Shown: piece by piece, positions 17,936-27,178 of the stretch | How the letters are laid out: each line of letters opens with the position of its first letter | Position numbering within the stretch: the stretch's first letter is position 1 | Source of the DNA: Neobacillus rhizophilus | GTDB lineage: Bacteria; Bacillota; Bacilli; Bacillales; Cytobacillaceae | Assembly: GCF_018343535.1 (NCBI RefSeq) | Contig: NZ_JAGYPF010000004.1 | Location: 579,666-643,665, forward strand | Direction: 5' to 3' | Length of the DNA stretch: 64,000 nt | Notes under the pieces: model-generated | What the model was told of the DNA's origin: nothing | Seen by the model: the letters and a program-made list of their open reading frames with translations, nothing else | Databases searched by the model: none | Made by a program: the position numbers and the translations under genes

Positions 17936-18440
17936 TGCAAGTAGTAGCCATGTTTTTTTATTTTTTCAGAAAAATTTTAATCGACATATACTCCTAGAAC
18001 ATTCGGACGGTTCTACTGCATCAATAACTGGTGTAAAAGTACCGTCTTGCTAGTTCATTCAATAATAAAGTTATTCTAAGCTAGTCTTATTCTCCACGTC
18101 ATATGTATTCGCTAAGACTACTGATTATCTCTAAACGTCCAAAGCCAACTTTCTCATTGTGTGAATTAGGAATTATTGTTCTAATGGGTAGGTTACTTTT
18201 TCAGGGAAGCGTTTTTGCCATGTTAGTCTTACCATAAATAGATGCATTTTTGCAAGTAAAGTAAGGGGATGTCTCAAAATCATCAATAATTGTGTATAAA
18301 TGCAGGGTTAAATAAAATTAGAAAATCCTATCCCTAATACATAAACCTCCGGCAATTTAATTCACATTTGAAACAATTTGCAACAATAAGTTTATATTTT
18401 GAAACCTGTTTTAGTAATTACCTTTATTAAATTTGTTATA
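17936..18440. other. Non-coding stretch with second GACGGT hairpin
   Basis: About 500 bases without a gene. A GACGGT/ACCGTC hairpin at 18006-18046 and its right flank resemble 16698-16810. No other structure is supported. Confidence 0.5.
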
Positions 18441-18444
18441 AAAT

Positions 18445-18514
18445 AGGTGTTTTTAACTATAATAAAGCTGAATTTTTAAAAAATTTATCTAAATTAACTT
18501 AGGTAAAAACACTT
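18445..18514. promoter_or_regulatory. Candidate enhancer (upstream activating) inverted repeat
   Basis: AGGTGTTTTTA at 18445-18455 and TAAAAACACTT at 18504-18514 form a spaced inverted repeat with one mismatch, 70-140 bases upstream of the sigma-54 promoter. This is the usual distance for binding of a sigma-54 enhancer-binding protein. The role is inference from position and symmetry. Confidence 0.35.
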
Positions 18515-18582
18515 AAAATATAGGAACCAAATGAAAAAAAGTTACCCATTTTTAAAGGTTTGGAAATGCTCCTGCCTTTTTT

Positions 18583-18598
18583 TGGCATGATTCTTGCA
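18583..18598 (+). promoter_or_regulatory. Sigma-54 (SigL) -24/-12 promoter
   Basis: TTGGCATGATTCTTGCA (from 18582) matches the sigma-54 consensus YTGGCAYGRNNNTTGCW at every fixed position, with exactly 10 bases between the GG and GC doublets. It points toward the first Liv operon, whose first start codon is at 19156, giving an unusually long leader of about 550 bases. Sigma-54 promoters need an enhancer-binding activator, and none is encoded in the window. Confidence 0.75.
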
Positions 18599-18607
18599 AG
18601 ATAAACA

Positions 18608-19155
18608 TGTTGAGGTCGAAACCAATAATTACATTTATTATTTGAGAGGTGACGCTAATTAATATTGCGGACACATTTTTGTAAAGATCTTTATCGATTC
18701 AATCCCAGAGTTTCCTGAAAGTTAATTATTCTCAACTAAAGAGCTGCTTTCGCACGCCTCTCCATCTCCAGATCGTGCAACTTGTTAAAAAAGAAAATCC
18801 TAATATTTGAATCAGTTGATGATTTCTTGGTGAGAATTCTGTTTTTGATGTTCAATCCGCTATTAAATATCTGAATATTTTTATTATTTTGAATTATTGT
18901 TTTTAATTAAGACGATGCTAGTGGTTTAACATCATCGGGGAGATTGTCGATGAGGAGTTGTTCCCAAGCTATCGGTTCCAGTATTCCTGGTCAAGCTTGA
19001 GGACAATAAGTAGGTTGTGTTTTGGACTAAGTATATACGGGTGGCTTCTAATTATTGGCCTTCCTCTCATCCAACATAAGCGATCAGTTTGTATTCATGC
19101 CTTGACTGTAATTTTTGACTAAATTTTATATTTTTACACAAGGGGGTTGTGAAAT
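18608..19155 (+). other. Long leader before the first Liv operon
   Basis: About 550 bases between the sigma-54 promoter and the permease start. A ribosome-site-like GAGAGGTGA at 18642 is not followed by a supported reading frame. I found no riboswitch or terminator I could name. It may contain remnants of a lost first gene of the operon. Confidence 0.45.
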
Positions 19156-21075
19156 ATGCTCATGCTTGGGCAGACAATTTTTAATGGAATTGTCATTGGA
19201 AGCTTGTATGCACTTGTTGCCTTGGGCTTAGTTATTGTATTTAAGTCCACTAACCGAATAAATTTTGCCTACGGTCAGATGGCTATGTTTTCAACATTCA
19301 TTGGGTATACCTTATTAGCAAAATTTCATTTACCATTTATGTTAGCCTTTATAGGTGCACTGGTCTTTTCTGCATTGCTTGCCGTTTTGGTTAGAAACAT
19401 TCTGCGACCTGCAAAAAGTGAGTCCTCAGTCATAGTAGCAACACTAGCATTGTATATGATTTTCACGGCTGTTGCCGGAATTATTTGGGGTTGGGATCCG
19501 GTGTCCTTTCCACAGGTGTTTACCGGAGAGCCTTTTTCTGTGTTCGGGATTATCATGAGGCCAAATGATTTATTTAATATTTTATTAACGGTTATCCTTA
19601 TGCTGATGTTGTTCCTGTTCTTCAAGTTTAATCTAAACGGGATTGCCATGCGTGCTTTGTCCCAAAACCTTGTAACTACCAGCTTAATGGGTGCCAGTGT
19701 AAATAAACTATTCACGATTACCTGGGCGATAAGCGGGATACTGGGTGGTGTTGCGGGTATTCTAGTTGCTCCGACTAGCTTTCTTGATACAAATTTGATG
19801 GCAGTGTTTCTCTTAAAGGCATTTACAGCTGCGGTGTTAGGTGGATTCACCAGTTACCCCGGTGTCGTAATTGGAGGCTTATCCCTTGGTGTTATGGAAG
19901 GCCTAGTCTCTAGCTATATCTCCACTGACCTAATGGATACCTTTGCCTTTGTTTTGCTTATTATCGTTTTGTTGATTCGTCCAGAAGGGATCTTAGGTAA
20001 GCGGATACGTATGCTAGGCAAAACGTCGTCGACCGAAGAAAGCGGAGAATTCGATTCAAGCCGCCCAGGGATGTCCATGCGGAAGAAACTCGCATTTTTA
20101 ATTGTTTCTATAGCTTTGCCTTTTGTCTTTCAAGGCAACACTTATATCCTATATTTTGCAGTTCTAACTGGTATCTACATGATTCTGGCCATTGGACTTG
20201 ATTTTCTTGTTGGATATACAGGTAAGATTTCTCTTGGGCATGCAGCATTGTTGGCAATTGGTGCTTATTCCTCTGTCATATTAACATCAAAAGTTGGATT
20301 TCCTTTCTGGCTAGCACTTCTTTCTGCTGGTATCATTACAGGTCTCGTAGGACTATTGCTAGGATTCGCTGCATTACGACTATCAGGATTATATCTAGCA
20401 ATTGTCACACTTGGACTCGGGACAGCTGTACCGCAAATTCTTCTAAAATGGGATGAAGTGACCAACGGTTATACTGGTCTGCATGCTGCTATCCCTTCGA
20501 TTGGTTTTTTCATAATTGACACTGAATTTGAGATGTATTTCTTGGTCTTAGCGATTGTAATTGTAACCATAATTGTTACGAATAACATTTTGCGCTCCAA
20601 AATTGGCCGTGCTTTTGTCGCCTTAAGGGACAGTGAGGCCGGAGCAGAAGCTATGGGAGTTCAACTGGCAAAGTACCAAATCCTGGCGTTTGTAATTAGC
20701 GCTTTCTTTGCCGGAATTGCAGGAAGTCTCTATGCCCATGTAGTGGGATTTATCAGTCCTGCTGACTTCAGCATATGGAATTCATTACTTTTCATAAGCA
20801 TGCTTTTTATTGGGGGGGTGGCCAGCATTCCTGGGGCTATGCTTGGAGCAGCATTTATGACAATGGTTCCAATATTCTTTGCAGGGAGCAAGAGTATTTC
20901 AGCCATTCTGTTTGGTGGAGCTTTGTTAATTATCATTCTGTTTTTCCCTTCCGGGTTAGCCGGATTTTATAAGGTGGGGTTAAATATAGGAAAAAGGCTG
21001 TTTTCTCGCAATAGCATCGGTTTAAAAGGTCCGGCAGAGGAGGAGGGTACCAATGTCGCTACTAGAAATAAATAA
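19156..21075 (+). CDS. Fused LivH-LivM permease of a branched-chain-type ABC importer (system 1)
   Basis: A 639-residue membrane protein that joins both permease subunits of a Liv (HAAT) ABC importer. Residues 1-290 are LivH-like (GSLYALVALGLVIVFKSTNRINFAYGQ, VLGGFTSYPGVVIGG, RPEGILGKR). After a polar linker near 290-312, the second half is LivM-like (ILAIGLDFLVGYTGKISLGHAALLAIGAY, GLYLAIVTLGLGTAVPQ, RSKIGRAFVALRDSEAGAEAMG). Each half carries multiple membrane helices. Fused Liv permeases are known, but the other two systems here are organised differently. The ATG follows AAGGGGG, and the end overlaps the ATPase gene by 23 bases. Liv systems import hydrophobic amino acids, amides or aromatic and alicyclic carboxylates. 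Confidence 0.93.
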   Translation: MLMLGQTIFNGIVIGSLYALVALGLVIVFKSTNRINFAYGQMAMFSTFIGYTLLAKFHLPFMLAFIGALVFSALLAVLVRNILRPAKSESSVIVATLALYMIFTAVAGIIWGWDPVSFPQVFTGEPFSVFGIIMRPNDLFNILLTVILMLMLFLFFKFNLNGIAMRALSQNLVTTSLMGASVNKLFTITWAISGILGGVAGILVAPTSFLDTNLMAVFLLKAFTAAVLGGFTSYPGVVIGGLSLGVMEGLVSSYISTDLMDTFAFVLLIIVLLIRPEGILGKRIRMLGKTSSTEESGEFDSSRPGMSMRKKLAFLIVSIALPFVFQGNTYILYFAVLTGIYMILAIGLDFLVGYTGKISLGHAALLAIGAYSSVILTSKVGFPFWLALLSAGIITGLVGLLLGFAALRLSGLYLAIVTLGLGTAVPQILLKWDEVTNGYTGLHAAIPSIGFFIIDTEFEMYFLVLAIVIVTIIVTNNILRSKIGRAFVALRDSEAGAEAMGVQLAKYQILAFVISAFFAGIAGSLYAHVVGFISPADFSIWNSLLFISMLFIGGVASIPGAMLGAAFMTMVPIFFAGSKSISAILFGGALLIIILFFPSGLAGFYKVGLNIGKRLFSRNSIGLKGPAEEEGTNVATRNK

Positions 21076-21838
21076 TATATCAATAAGTTTTGTCGGCTTA
21101 AAAGCGATAGACTCTTTAAGTTTCTCAGTGGATGAAGGAAGTACTGTTGGTCTTATTGGGCCTAATGGTGCTGGCAAGACCACTGTGTTTAACTGCATTG
21201 CTCGGTATTTCAAACCTGATCAAGGCCAAATTCTGTTTCGTGGAGAAGACTTATTGGCTTTTAAGCCTCATGAAGTGATTGAAAAAGGTATTGCAAGAAC
21301 CTTTCAGAATATGGAACTTTTCAGAAGCATGACCGTCCAAGACAATCTTCTTGTAGGACAACATAGCAGAGTGAATACCGGATTTTTCATAAATGCGTTT
21401 TCTTTGCGCAAAAAAAAGATCAACGAAAGTCAAATAAAAGATAAAGCCGCTGCAGTCATGGATCGATTTGGGTTAACCCCTTATGCAAATTCACGAGTAA
21501 TTTCACTTCCCTACGGTATACAGAAAAAAGTGGAGTTTGCTCGTGCGCTTGTGTCTGAACCAAAGCTAATTTTGCTAGATGAGCCAGCTGCGGGCATGAA
21601 CCCTAATGAGACCGAAGAGATAACTGAACTTATTAAGCAATTAAGATCTGTAGACGGTATTACTGTATTGTTGGTTGAACACGATATGAAACTTGTTAGA
21701 AGTATTTGCGATGAAATTAATGTCATAGACTTTGGCAGAAAAATCGCTCATGGTACACCCGAGGAAATTAGCCGTAATCCCCAGGTAATTGAAGCATATT
21801 TAGGTAGACAGGAGGAGAATGAATATGCTAGAGCTTGA
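21053..21838 (+). CDS. livG: LivG-type ABC ATPase (system 1)
   Basis: A 261-residue cytoplasmic ATPase that powers the importer. Walker A is GPNGAGKT at residues 36-43, Walker B is LILLDEPAAGMNP, and the H-loop lies in LLVEHDMKLV. The signature region reads LPYGIQKKVEFARAL rather than LSGGQ, typical of LivG. The LivG hallmark GIARTFQNMELF is present. ATG 21053 has GAGGAGGAGGG upstream. It overlaps the fused permease upstream and livF downstream. Confidence 0.93.
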   Translation: MSLLEINNISISFVGLKAIDSLSFSVDEGSTVGLIGPNGAGKTTVFNCIARYFKPDQGQILFRGEDLLAFKPHEVIEKGIARTFQNMELFRSMTVQDNLLVGQHSRVNTGFFINAFSLRKKKINESQIKDKAAAVMDRFGLTPYANSRVISLPYGIQKKVEFARALVSEPKLILLDEPAAGMNPNETEEITELIKQLRSVDGITVLLVEHDMKLVRSICDEINVIDFGRKIAHGTPEEISRNPQVIEAYLGRQEENEYARA

Positions 21839-22529
21839 TAATATTTATGCTAACTATGGTAGTGTGAAGGCTCTAAAGGGCGTCTCTCTTAACGTCAAAC
21901 AAAACTCCATCGTAGCGCTGCTCGGAGCCAACGGGGCAGGAAAGTCATCTATTTTAAAAACCATAACAAATTTGCTTCGTCCTCATTCAGGTTCGATTAC
22001 CTTTTTAGGCGAACGTATAGACAGGCTCAAACCGGAAAAAACCGTGAGAAAAGGGATCGTGATGGTTCCCGAAGGTCGTCAAGTATTTCCAGAGTTGACT
22101 GTTTACGAAAATTTATTGATAGGAAGTTACGCGCGAAAAGATAGAGCACAGGTGAAAAAGGACTTTAAATTCGTTTATGAGTTGTTTCCTATATTGCATG
22201 AGAAAATGAAAGATCCAGCCGGTACCTTAAGTGGAGGCCAAATGCAGATGCTGGCCATAGGAAGAGGCCTAATGTCAAAGCCGACATTACTTTTGCTGGA
22301 TGAACCGTCTCTTGGTTTGGCACCTATTATGGTGCAAGAGATCTTTCGAATTATTGAAGAGATTAATAGTCGCGGAACAACCATTTTATTAGTAGAACAA
22401 AACGCAAACATGGCACTAAGCATTTCGGATTATGCCTATGTACTTGAGACAGGCATAATTTCAAACGAAGGTTCTGCAGCTGAATTGCAAAACAATGATG
22501 AGGTTCGCCAATCTTACCTAGGAGGTTAA
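21825..22529 (+). CDS. livF: LivF-type ABC ATPase (system 1)
   Basis: Second ATPase of the importer, 234 residues. Walker A is GANGAGKS at residues 34-41, followed by GIVMVPEGRQVFPELTVYENL, signature LSGGQMQMLAIGR and Walker B LLLLDEPSLGLAP, all characteristic of LivF. ATG 21825 lies eight bases after GGAGGAG; ATG 21819 two codons upstream is too close to that site. It overlaps livG by 14 bases. Confidence 0.93.
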   Translation: MLELDNIYANYGSVKALKGVSLNVKQNSIVALLGANGAGKSSILKTITNLLRPHSGSITFLGERIDRLKPEKTVRKGIVMVPEGRQVFPELTVYENLLIGSYARKDRAQVKKDFKFVYELFPILHEKMKDPAGTLSGGQMQMLAIGRGLMSKPTLLLLDEPSLGLAPIMVQEIFRIIEEINSRGTTILLVEQNANMALSISDYAYVLETGIISNEGSAAELQNNDEVRQSYLGG

Positions 22530-22660
22530 GAAAAATGCAATGATAAGGGGGTGAGGTTAGTGTAAAGATATCAAAATATTTTGCATAATCACAAATTTAG
22601 AACATCAATGAGAAGGATGAGGTAACGATCCACAAATAAAGGAAGGAGGAGAGTATTAAA

Positions 22661-23887
22661 ATGAAAAGACAAAAGGGGAATTTTATTATTTCAAAAAAGT
22701 TGATTTTAATCCTGGTTTTGTTTACATTTTCATTTTTAATGGCGGCCTGTGGAGGTGGCAAGAATGAAGCAAGTACTCAAAATACTGATAAAACAGGGAA
22801 ATCGACAGTTCCAGGAGTCACGGATAAAAAAATACTTATCGGTGCCAATGCTCCATTAAGTGGGCCGTTAGCCGCAAGTGGTGCTGCAGTCTACCCAGCT
22901 ATTGAAGCATATTTCAAGAAAATAAATGATGAAGGCGGTATCCATGGCCGAAATCTTGAGTTCGTTTATTACGACGACGAATACAATCCTTCCAAAACAG
23001 TTGGGGTAGTCAAAAGGCTTGTTGAAGAAGATAAGGTATTCATGGTAAACATGCTCGGAGCAGGTCCAACTGCAGCGGTAGCAGATTATCTAAAGGAAAA
23101 AAATGTTCCCGTGGTTCCTGCAATAACAGGAGTTACCAATCTATTAAAATATAAGAATATATTCGAAATGTATCCTGATTATAAAACAGACGGTCATACG
23201 CTTGCGAAGTATGCCATTAAAGAATTAGAAGGTAAGAAGATTGCAGTGTGGTATCAAAATGATGATTACGGTAAGAATGAGTTAGAAGCTATCACGGATG
23301 AACTGGAAAAGAGCAACATGACGCTCGTTAAAGCTATTCCATATAATCCAACTGATGTGGATTTTAGTTCTTCAGTTTTGCAACTGAAAGAAGCCAAACC
23401 GGATGTGCTTATCATGGCACCTGCCCAGAAACCATTGGCACAATTTCTTAAAGATGCAAAAAAACTGGATTTAAAAACAAAATTTTTGGTGAGTTATGCA
23501 GCTGCAGACATCTCGATCGCAAATCTGGCTGGTCCGGCTGCAGAGGGCGTAATCTTTTCATCCTATCAGAAACCGTTTGTTGCGGATTCCTCTGATCCTA
23601 AGATGAAGGAACTTCAAAAGTTTTCTAAAGAATATTTGAACGGAAAAGAACCTACTTTTTATGAATATATAGGAATTTTAGTGGCTCAACTAACCGTTGA
23701 AGCACTAAATAGAGCAGGAGAAGATCCGACCAGTGAGAAGGTTATTTCGGAAATGGAAAAAATGGAAAACTGGAATGGGTCTTGGATCGTGGACAATGTA
23801 ACTTATGGTCCTAATCAACACGGGCTAGGTTCTTCATCTATGTATTTCATGAAAATCCAGGATGGCAAGTTTGTCAAAATGCCATGA
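22661..23887 (+). CDS. Liv-type substrate-binding lipoprotein (system 1)
   Basis: A 408-residue periplasmic-binding-fold protein anchored to the outer face of the membrane. A basic N-terminus and hydrophobic helix end in the lipobox LMAAC, with lipidation expected at that Cys. The mature part starts the LivJ-like domain with KILIGANAPLSGPLAASGAA and EAYFKKINDEGGIHGRNLEFVYYDDEYNPSKTV. In this system the binding protein comes last; in systems 2 and 3 it comes first. It sits 131 bases downstream of livF and likely shares the transcript. The ligand is unknown. Confidence 0.92.
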   Translation: MKRQKGNFIISKKLILILVLFTFSFLMAACGGGKNEASTQNTDKTGKSTVPGVTDKKILIGANAPLSGPLAASGAAVYPAIEAYFKKINDEGGIHGRNLEFVYYDDEYNPSKTVGVVKRLVEEDKVFMVNMLGAGPTAAVADYLKEKNVPVVPAITGVTNLLKYKNIFEMYPDYKTDGHTLAKYAIKELEGKKIAVWYQNDDYGKNELEAITDELEKSNMTLVKAIPYNPTDVDFSSSVLQLKEAKPDVLIMAPAQKPLAQFLKDAKKLDLKTKFLVSYAAADISIANLAGPAAEGVIFSSYQKPFVADSSDPKMKELQKFSKEYLNGKEPTFYEYIGILVAQLTVEALNRAGEDPTSEKVISEMEKMENWNGSWIVDNVTYGPNQHGLGSSSMYFMKIQDGKFVKMP

Positions 23888-23994
23888 TTCTATAATGCTT
23901 CGATGCTAGTTTCCAGCTTGATTTATATTCTCAGAATGTAACTCTATAACTCTATGGATCGAAAATAAAAATCAATTAAGGAGATGTTTGGAAG

Positions 23995-24810
23995 ATGCCA
24001 GAATATATATCTGGGAAGTTAAAGCCAGAAAACTTTGGTTTTGTGGGACCGGTCAACAGCCCGCCTATTGATCCTCCACCGTATTATTTTCGCGGTGTAG
24101 AAGCATTGAATTTTGTGTACGAGACTGATAGTGAAGCTGCTGCAGCTATTCTCCCTGAAGGGTTGATGCTCCCCGAGAAAACGGCTACAGCGGTGGTTAC
24201 CTTTAACCTTTTCCATTTTAGTACTGTAGGTTGTTATGGAGAAGCGATTTTTGGAATCAATTGCTTTTGGGAAAACGAACCCGTTGTGTACTATGACACC
24301 ATTTTAGTCGATAACGAAGTCGGGCTTATCACTGGACGTGAACCGTATGGATTCTCAAAGCTATTTGCCAATATTCAGTTTGAAAGAGAAAACAATTTAA
24401 TCTCCGCTTATGCGGAACGTCCTACGGGAAAACGGTTGATAACTGGTGTCGTGCGGCCGCGTGATGTTCACGAGCCTACCCCAAGTATTCCGGCTGTAAC
24501 CTTAAAAGTAATACCAAGTCCGGAAGAAGGGGCTCCACCTGAAGTTTGCGAGTTAGTAATGGTGAGAACTGAGAAATCGGAGGTTATTGGTTCAGATGGG
24601 AGAGTCGAAGTATTTACAGGACCAGGCAATATTACCTTTGACTCAAATTCGGTGTTAAATCCCTTCTTTAAATTACCGATACAAAAGATGGTCAGGTCAT
24701 CGTGGGGTAAGTATAATTATACATTGCCCTATGGCAAGGTGATTAAACGTTATGAACCTAAAACATCCGCTGTTTGTGATCCTAACGGTGTTCCTCAACC
24801 AAGGGAATAA
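23995..24810 (+). CDS. Acetoacetate decarboxylase family enzyme
   Basis: A 271-residue ADC-superfamily protein. ADC uses a lysine Schiff base to decarboxylate acetoacetate; many relatives act as aldolases or dehydratases on other oxo acids. The conserved GREPYGFSKLFANI segment near residues 116-130 supplies the lysine, and PEGLMLPEKTATAVVTFNLFH resembles the family core. It lies within the run of plus-strand genes after importer system 1, suggesting it acts on an imported acid or its product. True acetoacetate decarboxylase activity is only one option. A 9-bp hairpin follows. Confidence 0.82.
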   Translation: MPEYISGKLKPENFGFVGPVNSPPIDPPPYYFRGVEALNFVYETDSEAAAAILPEGLMLPEKTATAVVTFNLFHFSTVGCYGEAIFGINCFWENEPVVYYDTILVDNEVGLITGREPYGFSKLFANIQFERENNLISAYAERPTGKRLITGVVRPRDVHEPTPSIPAVTLKVIPSPEEGAPPEVCELVMVRTEKSEVIGSDGRVEVFTGPGNITFDSNSVLNPFFKLPIQKMVRSSWGKYNYTLPYGKVIKRYEPKTSAVCDPNGVPQPRE

Positions 24811-24849
24811 ATCTTTTCCCATTAAACGAAGGAATTGTTACATTTAATC

Positions 24850-24876
24850 GGGGCATCGAGCTATTCACGATGCCCC
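24850..24876 (+). other. GC-rich hairpin without T-run
   Basis: GGGGCATCG pairs perfectly with CGATGCCCC around a nine-base loop, between the ADC-like and SDR genes. The lack of a T-tract makes it a better candidate for mRNA processing or protection than for termination. Confidence 0.55.
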
Positions 24877-24970
24877 AAAACAAATTCTGACTAACGCACC
24901 TTTCGAGTTCATGAGTATATTCTATCAACCTCATAAGCTCGAATCTTATTTCACGAGAGGAGAAGTAGAA

Positions 24971-25744
24971 ATGATTGACTTTTCTGGAAAAGTTGCTCTT
25001 ATAACTGGCGGAGGTGGTGAAATTGGCAGAGCAGCTGCAATTGCGCTCTCTAAGGCAGGCGCAAAGGTAGCTGTAGTCGATATTTCCCGCGAACTGGGTG
25101 AGGAAACTGTTCATGCGATTAAGCAGCAGGACGGCCAGGCGAAATATATCTATGCCGATGTAAGCAAATCAGAAGACGTTAAAAACTATGTTAATAAGAC
25201 AGTCACTGAGTTTGGGCATATTGACGTGTTTATAAACAACGCTGCTTGGGAAGGTGTCGTCAAACCCATTGTCGAGTATCCCGATGATGTCTTCGACAAG
25301 CTGATAGGCATAAACGTTCGTGGTGTGTTTTTGGGTCTTAAGCACGTTTTGCCCATAATGTATGCACAAAACAGCGGATCAATTGTCAATATTTCGTCAA
25401 TAGCCGGCCATATAGGCTCTCCTGGTCTGGTGGCATACACAGCTAGCAAACATGCAGTGCTGGGGATGACCAAGACCGCAGCACTTGAGGGTGCTAAATT
25501 GGGAATCCGCGTAAATGCCGTATGCCCTGGTGCTGTCAATACCCGCATGTTGCACTCTTTAGCAAAAGCCAAAGGACCGGAAGCATATCAGGCTACAATG
25601 GATAAATATGAAACTGACTCTCCGGATGGCCGCCTTGCTGAGCCAGAGGAGGTAGCAAATTTAGTGCTCTATCTCTCCTCCGAATTAGCAAGCCACATTT
25701 CTGGCCAAAGTATTCGTATTGATGGGGGTCGGGTTATGTCCTAA
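24971..25744 (+). CDS. SDR-family oxidoreductase with altered nucleotide motif
   Basis: A 257-residue classical short-chain dehydrogenase using NAD(P)H. It shows the catalytic YTASK, the NNAA motif and VNAVCPGAVNT. The cofactor loop reads TGGGGEIG, so the usual second Gly of TGxxxGIG is Glu. VVDIS after beta-2 has an Asp, which favours NAD(H). The start is ATG 24971 after GAGAGGAGAAG; an upstream ATG at 24911 lacks a ribosome site. It probably oxidises a hydroxyl of the pathway substrate. Confidence 0.88.
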   Translation: MIDFSGKVALITGGGGEIGRAAAIALSKAGAKVAVVDISRELGEETVHAIKQQDGQAKYIYADVSKSEDVKNYVNKTVTEFGHIDVFINNAAWEGVVKPIVEYPDDVFDKLIGINVRGVFLGLKHVLPIMYAQNSGSIVNISSIAGHIGSPGLVAYTASKHAVLGMTKTAALEGAKLGIRVNAVCPGAVNTRMLHSLAKAKGPEAYQATMDKYETDSPDGRLAEPEEVANLVLYLSSELASHISGQSIRIDGGRVMS

Positions 25745-25942
25745 TTTTCTTAAATGGAACGTATCCGGTTAGAATGGGGGGAGTGACCGTGAGTTGTGTG
25801 TAGAGCTAACGCATGGTTTTACTATATAACCCATATTAAGTCTGGTAAAAGTAAGAATATTCATTAAACATACTTAATTAATGAAATTTTGTAAATAATC
25901 GAGTATTTGGTAGTTTTTTACCTTATTAGGGAGGCTAATGGA

Positions 25943-26992
25943 ATGATACCAAAGCTTTTTACTCCTTACCACGTTAAAGGATTAACCCTTAAAAATCGAG
26001 TTGTAATGTCTCCAATGATAATGACCTCTTGTCACGACAATGATGGAAAGGTAACGGATTTTCATCTTGTTCACTATGCGTCCCGAGCAATGGGACAGGT
26101 CGGTCTTATTATGGTAGAAACAACTGCCGTTTCACCGGTTGGAAGAATTAATAGCACTGATTTGGGGATATGGAGCGATGAGCATATTGAAGGATACAAG
26201 AAACTTACTTCCATCATACGTCAATTCGGTGGTGCTGCCGGTATCCAATTGGTTCATTCAGGTCGAAAAAATGAGTTTGATGAAACAATTTATGCGCCGT
26301 CAGCGATTGCCTTTGATAAAGATAGAAAAGTACCGAAGGAAATGACCAAAGAAGACATTCACCTGGTGGTGAATGAATTTAAAGAAGCCGCTGTTCGAGC
26401 AAAGGAAGCAGGATTTGATGTGATTGAAATTCACGCTGCGCACGGTTATTTAATAAGTTCTTTCCTTTCGCCGTTAACGAACTTGCGCGATGACGAGTTT
26501 GGGGGAGGTGAAGAAGGACGGTACAATTTCTTAAAGGAGGTTATTCGTGCAGTTAAAACGGTTTGGGAAGGCCCACTATTCGTTCGGATATCGGCAACTG
26601 ATTATGTTGATGGGGGTAATACTCCAGAAACATCCGTAGTATTTTCGAAGAAAATGAAGGAAGATGGCGTTGATTTGATCGATTGCAGTACCGGAGGGGT
26701 TGTTTCTGGAAAATTGACTGCGATCAACCCTTATCCAGGCTATCAAGTGCCCTATGCGGAAAAAATTCGTAAGGAAGCCAATATTGCCACAGGTGCAGTA
26801 GGATTAATTAAAAAAGGAGAGCAAGCTGAAGAAATTCTTCGAAATGGCCGTGCTGATCTTATATTTATTGGCCGGGAATTGCTCTTTGACCCTTACTGGA
26901 CGATGAAGGTTGCATATGAGATGAACTACGATATTGAGATCCCAAGGCCGTATTATCGAGATAGACTTGGCGGCAGGGTGAGACGCTATTGA
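25943..26992 (+). CDS. Old-yellow-enzyme family ene-reductase (YqjM/NamA-like)
   Basis: A 349-residue FMN-dependent NAD(P)H:flavin oxidoreductase that reduces activated C=C bonds of enones or related compounds. TIM-barrel motifs visible are LKNRVVMSPMIM, GIQLVHSGRK, EIHAAHGYLISSFLSPLTNLRDDEFGG (with the substrate-binding His pair and Tyr), VRISATDY and the FMN-phosphate IGRELLFDP. The Cys that tunes the flavin in YqjM (SPMCMY) is replaced by Ile here. ATG 25943 follows AGGGAGG; the frame extends back to 25907 without a ribosome site. Confidence 0.9.
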   Translation: MIPKLFTPYHVKGLTLKNRVVMSPMIMTSCHDNDGKVTDFHLVHYASRAMGQVGLIMVETTAVSPVGRINSTDLGIWSDEHIEGYKKLTSIIRQFGGAAGIQLVHSGRKNEFDETIYAPSAIAFDKDRKVPKEMTKEDIHLVVNEFKEAAVRAKEAGFDVIEIHAAHGYLISSFLSPLTNLRDDEFGGGEEGRYNFLKEVIRAVKTVWEGPLFVRISATDYVDGGNTPETSVVFSKKMKEDGVDLIDCSTGGVVSGKLTAINPYPGYQVPYAEKIRKEANIATGAVGLIKKGEQAEEILRNGRADLIFIGRELLFDPYWTMKVAYEMNYDIEIPRPYYRDRLGGRVRRY

Positions 26993-27178
26993 ATGACTTT
27001 GGAGAGAAAATCAATGTTTTCAACGATGGCTATGAGGATTTAATAGAAATTGATATGGAGTCGTATGGAATAAATAAAGTTTAATTAGTGACTACAGAAC
27101 AAATGAAATTACCTTAAAAATCGCTTTGTAGCAAGGATTGAGGCTGGTTTTGTAGAATCCATATGCAAAGGAATATGT
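26993..27178. other. Degenerate intergenic segment
   Basis: About 190 bases between the ene-reductase and the SDR-tail remnant, with no supported reading frame or terminator. It probably once held the body of the SDR whose tail follows. Confidence 0.35.

Noticed and set aside
18740..18785. Fragment like a group II intron or IS end (TTTCGCACGCC...CGTGCAAC)
   Set aside because: Only a short inverted repeat; no intron domain V or transposase remnant could be supported.
19326..19850. Minus-strand frame of 174 codons
   Set aside because: Shadow of the fused permease; its composition mirrors the membrane helices of the opposite strand.
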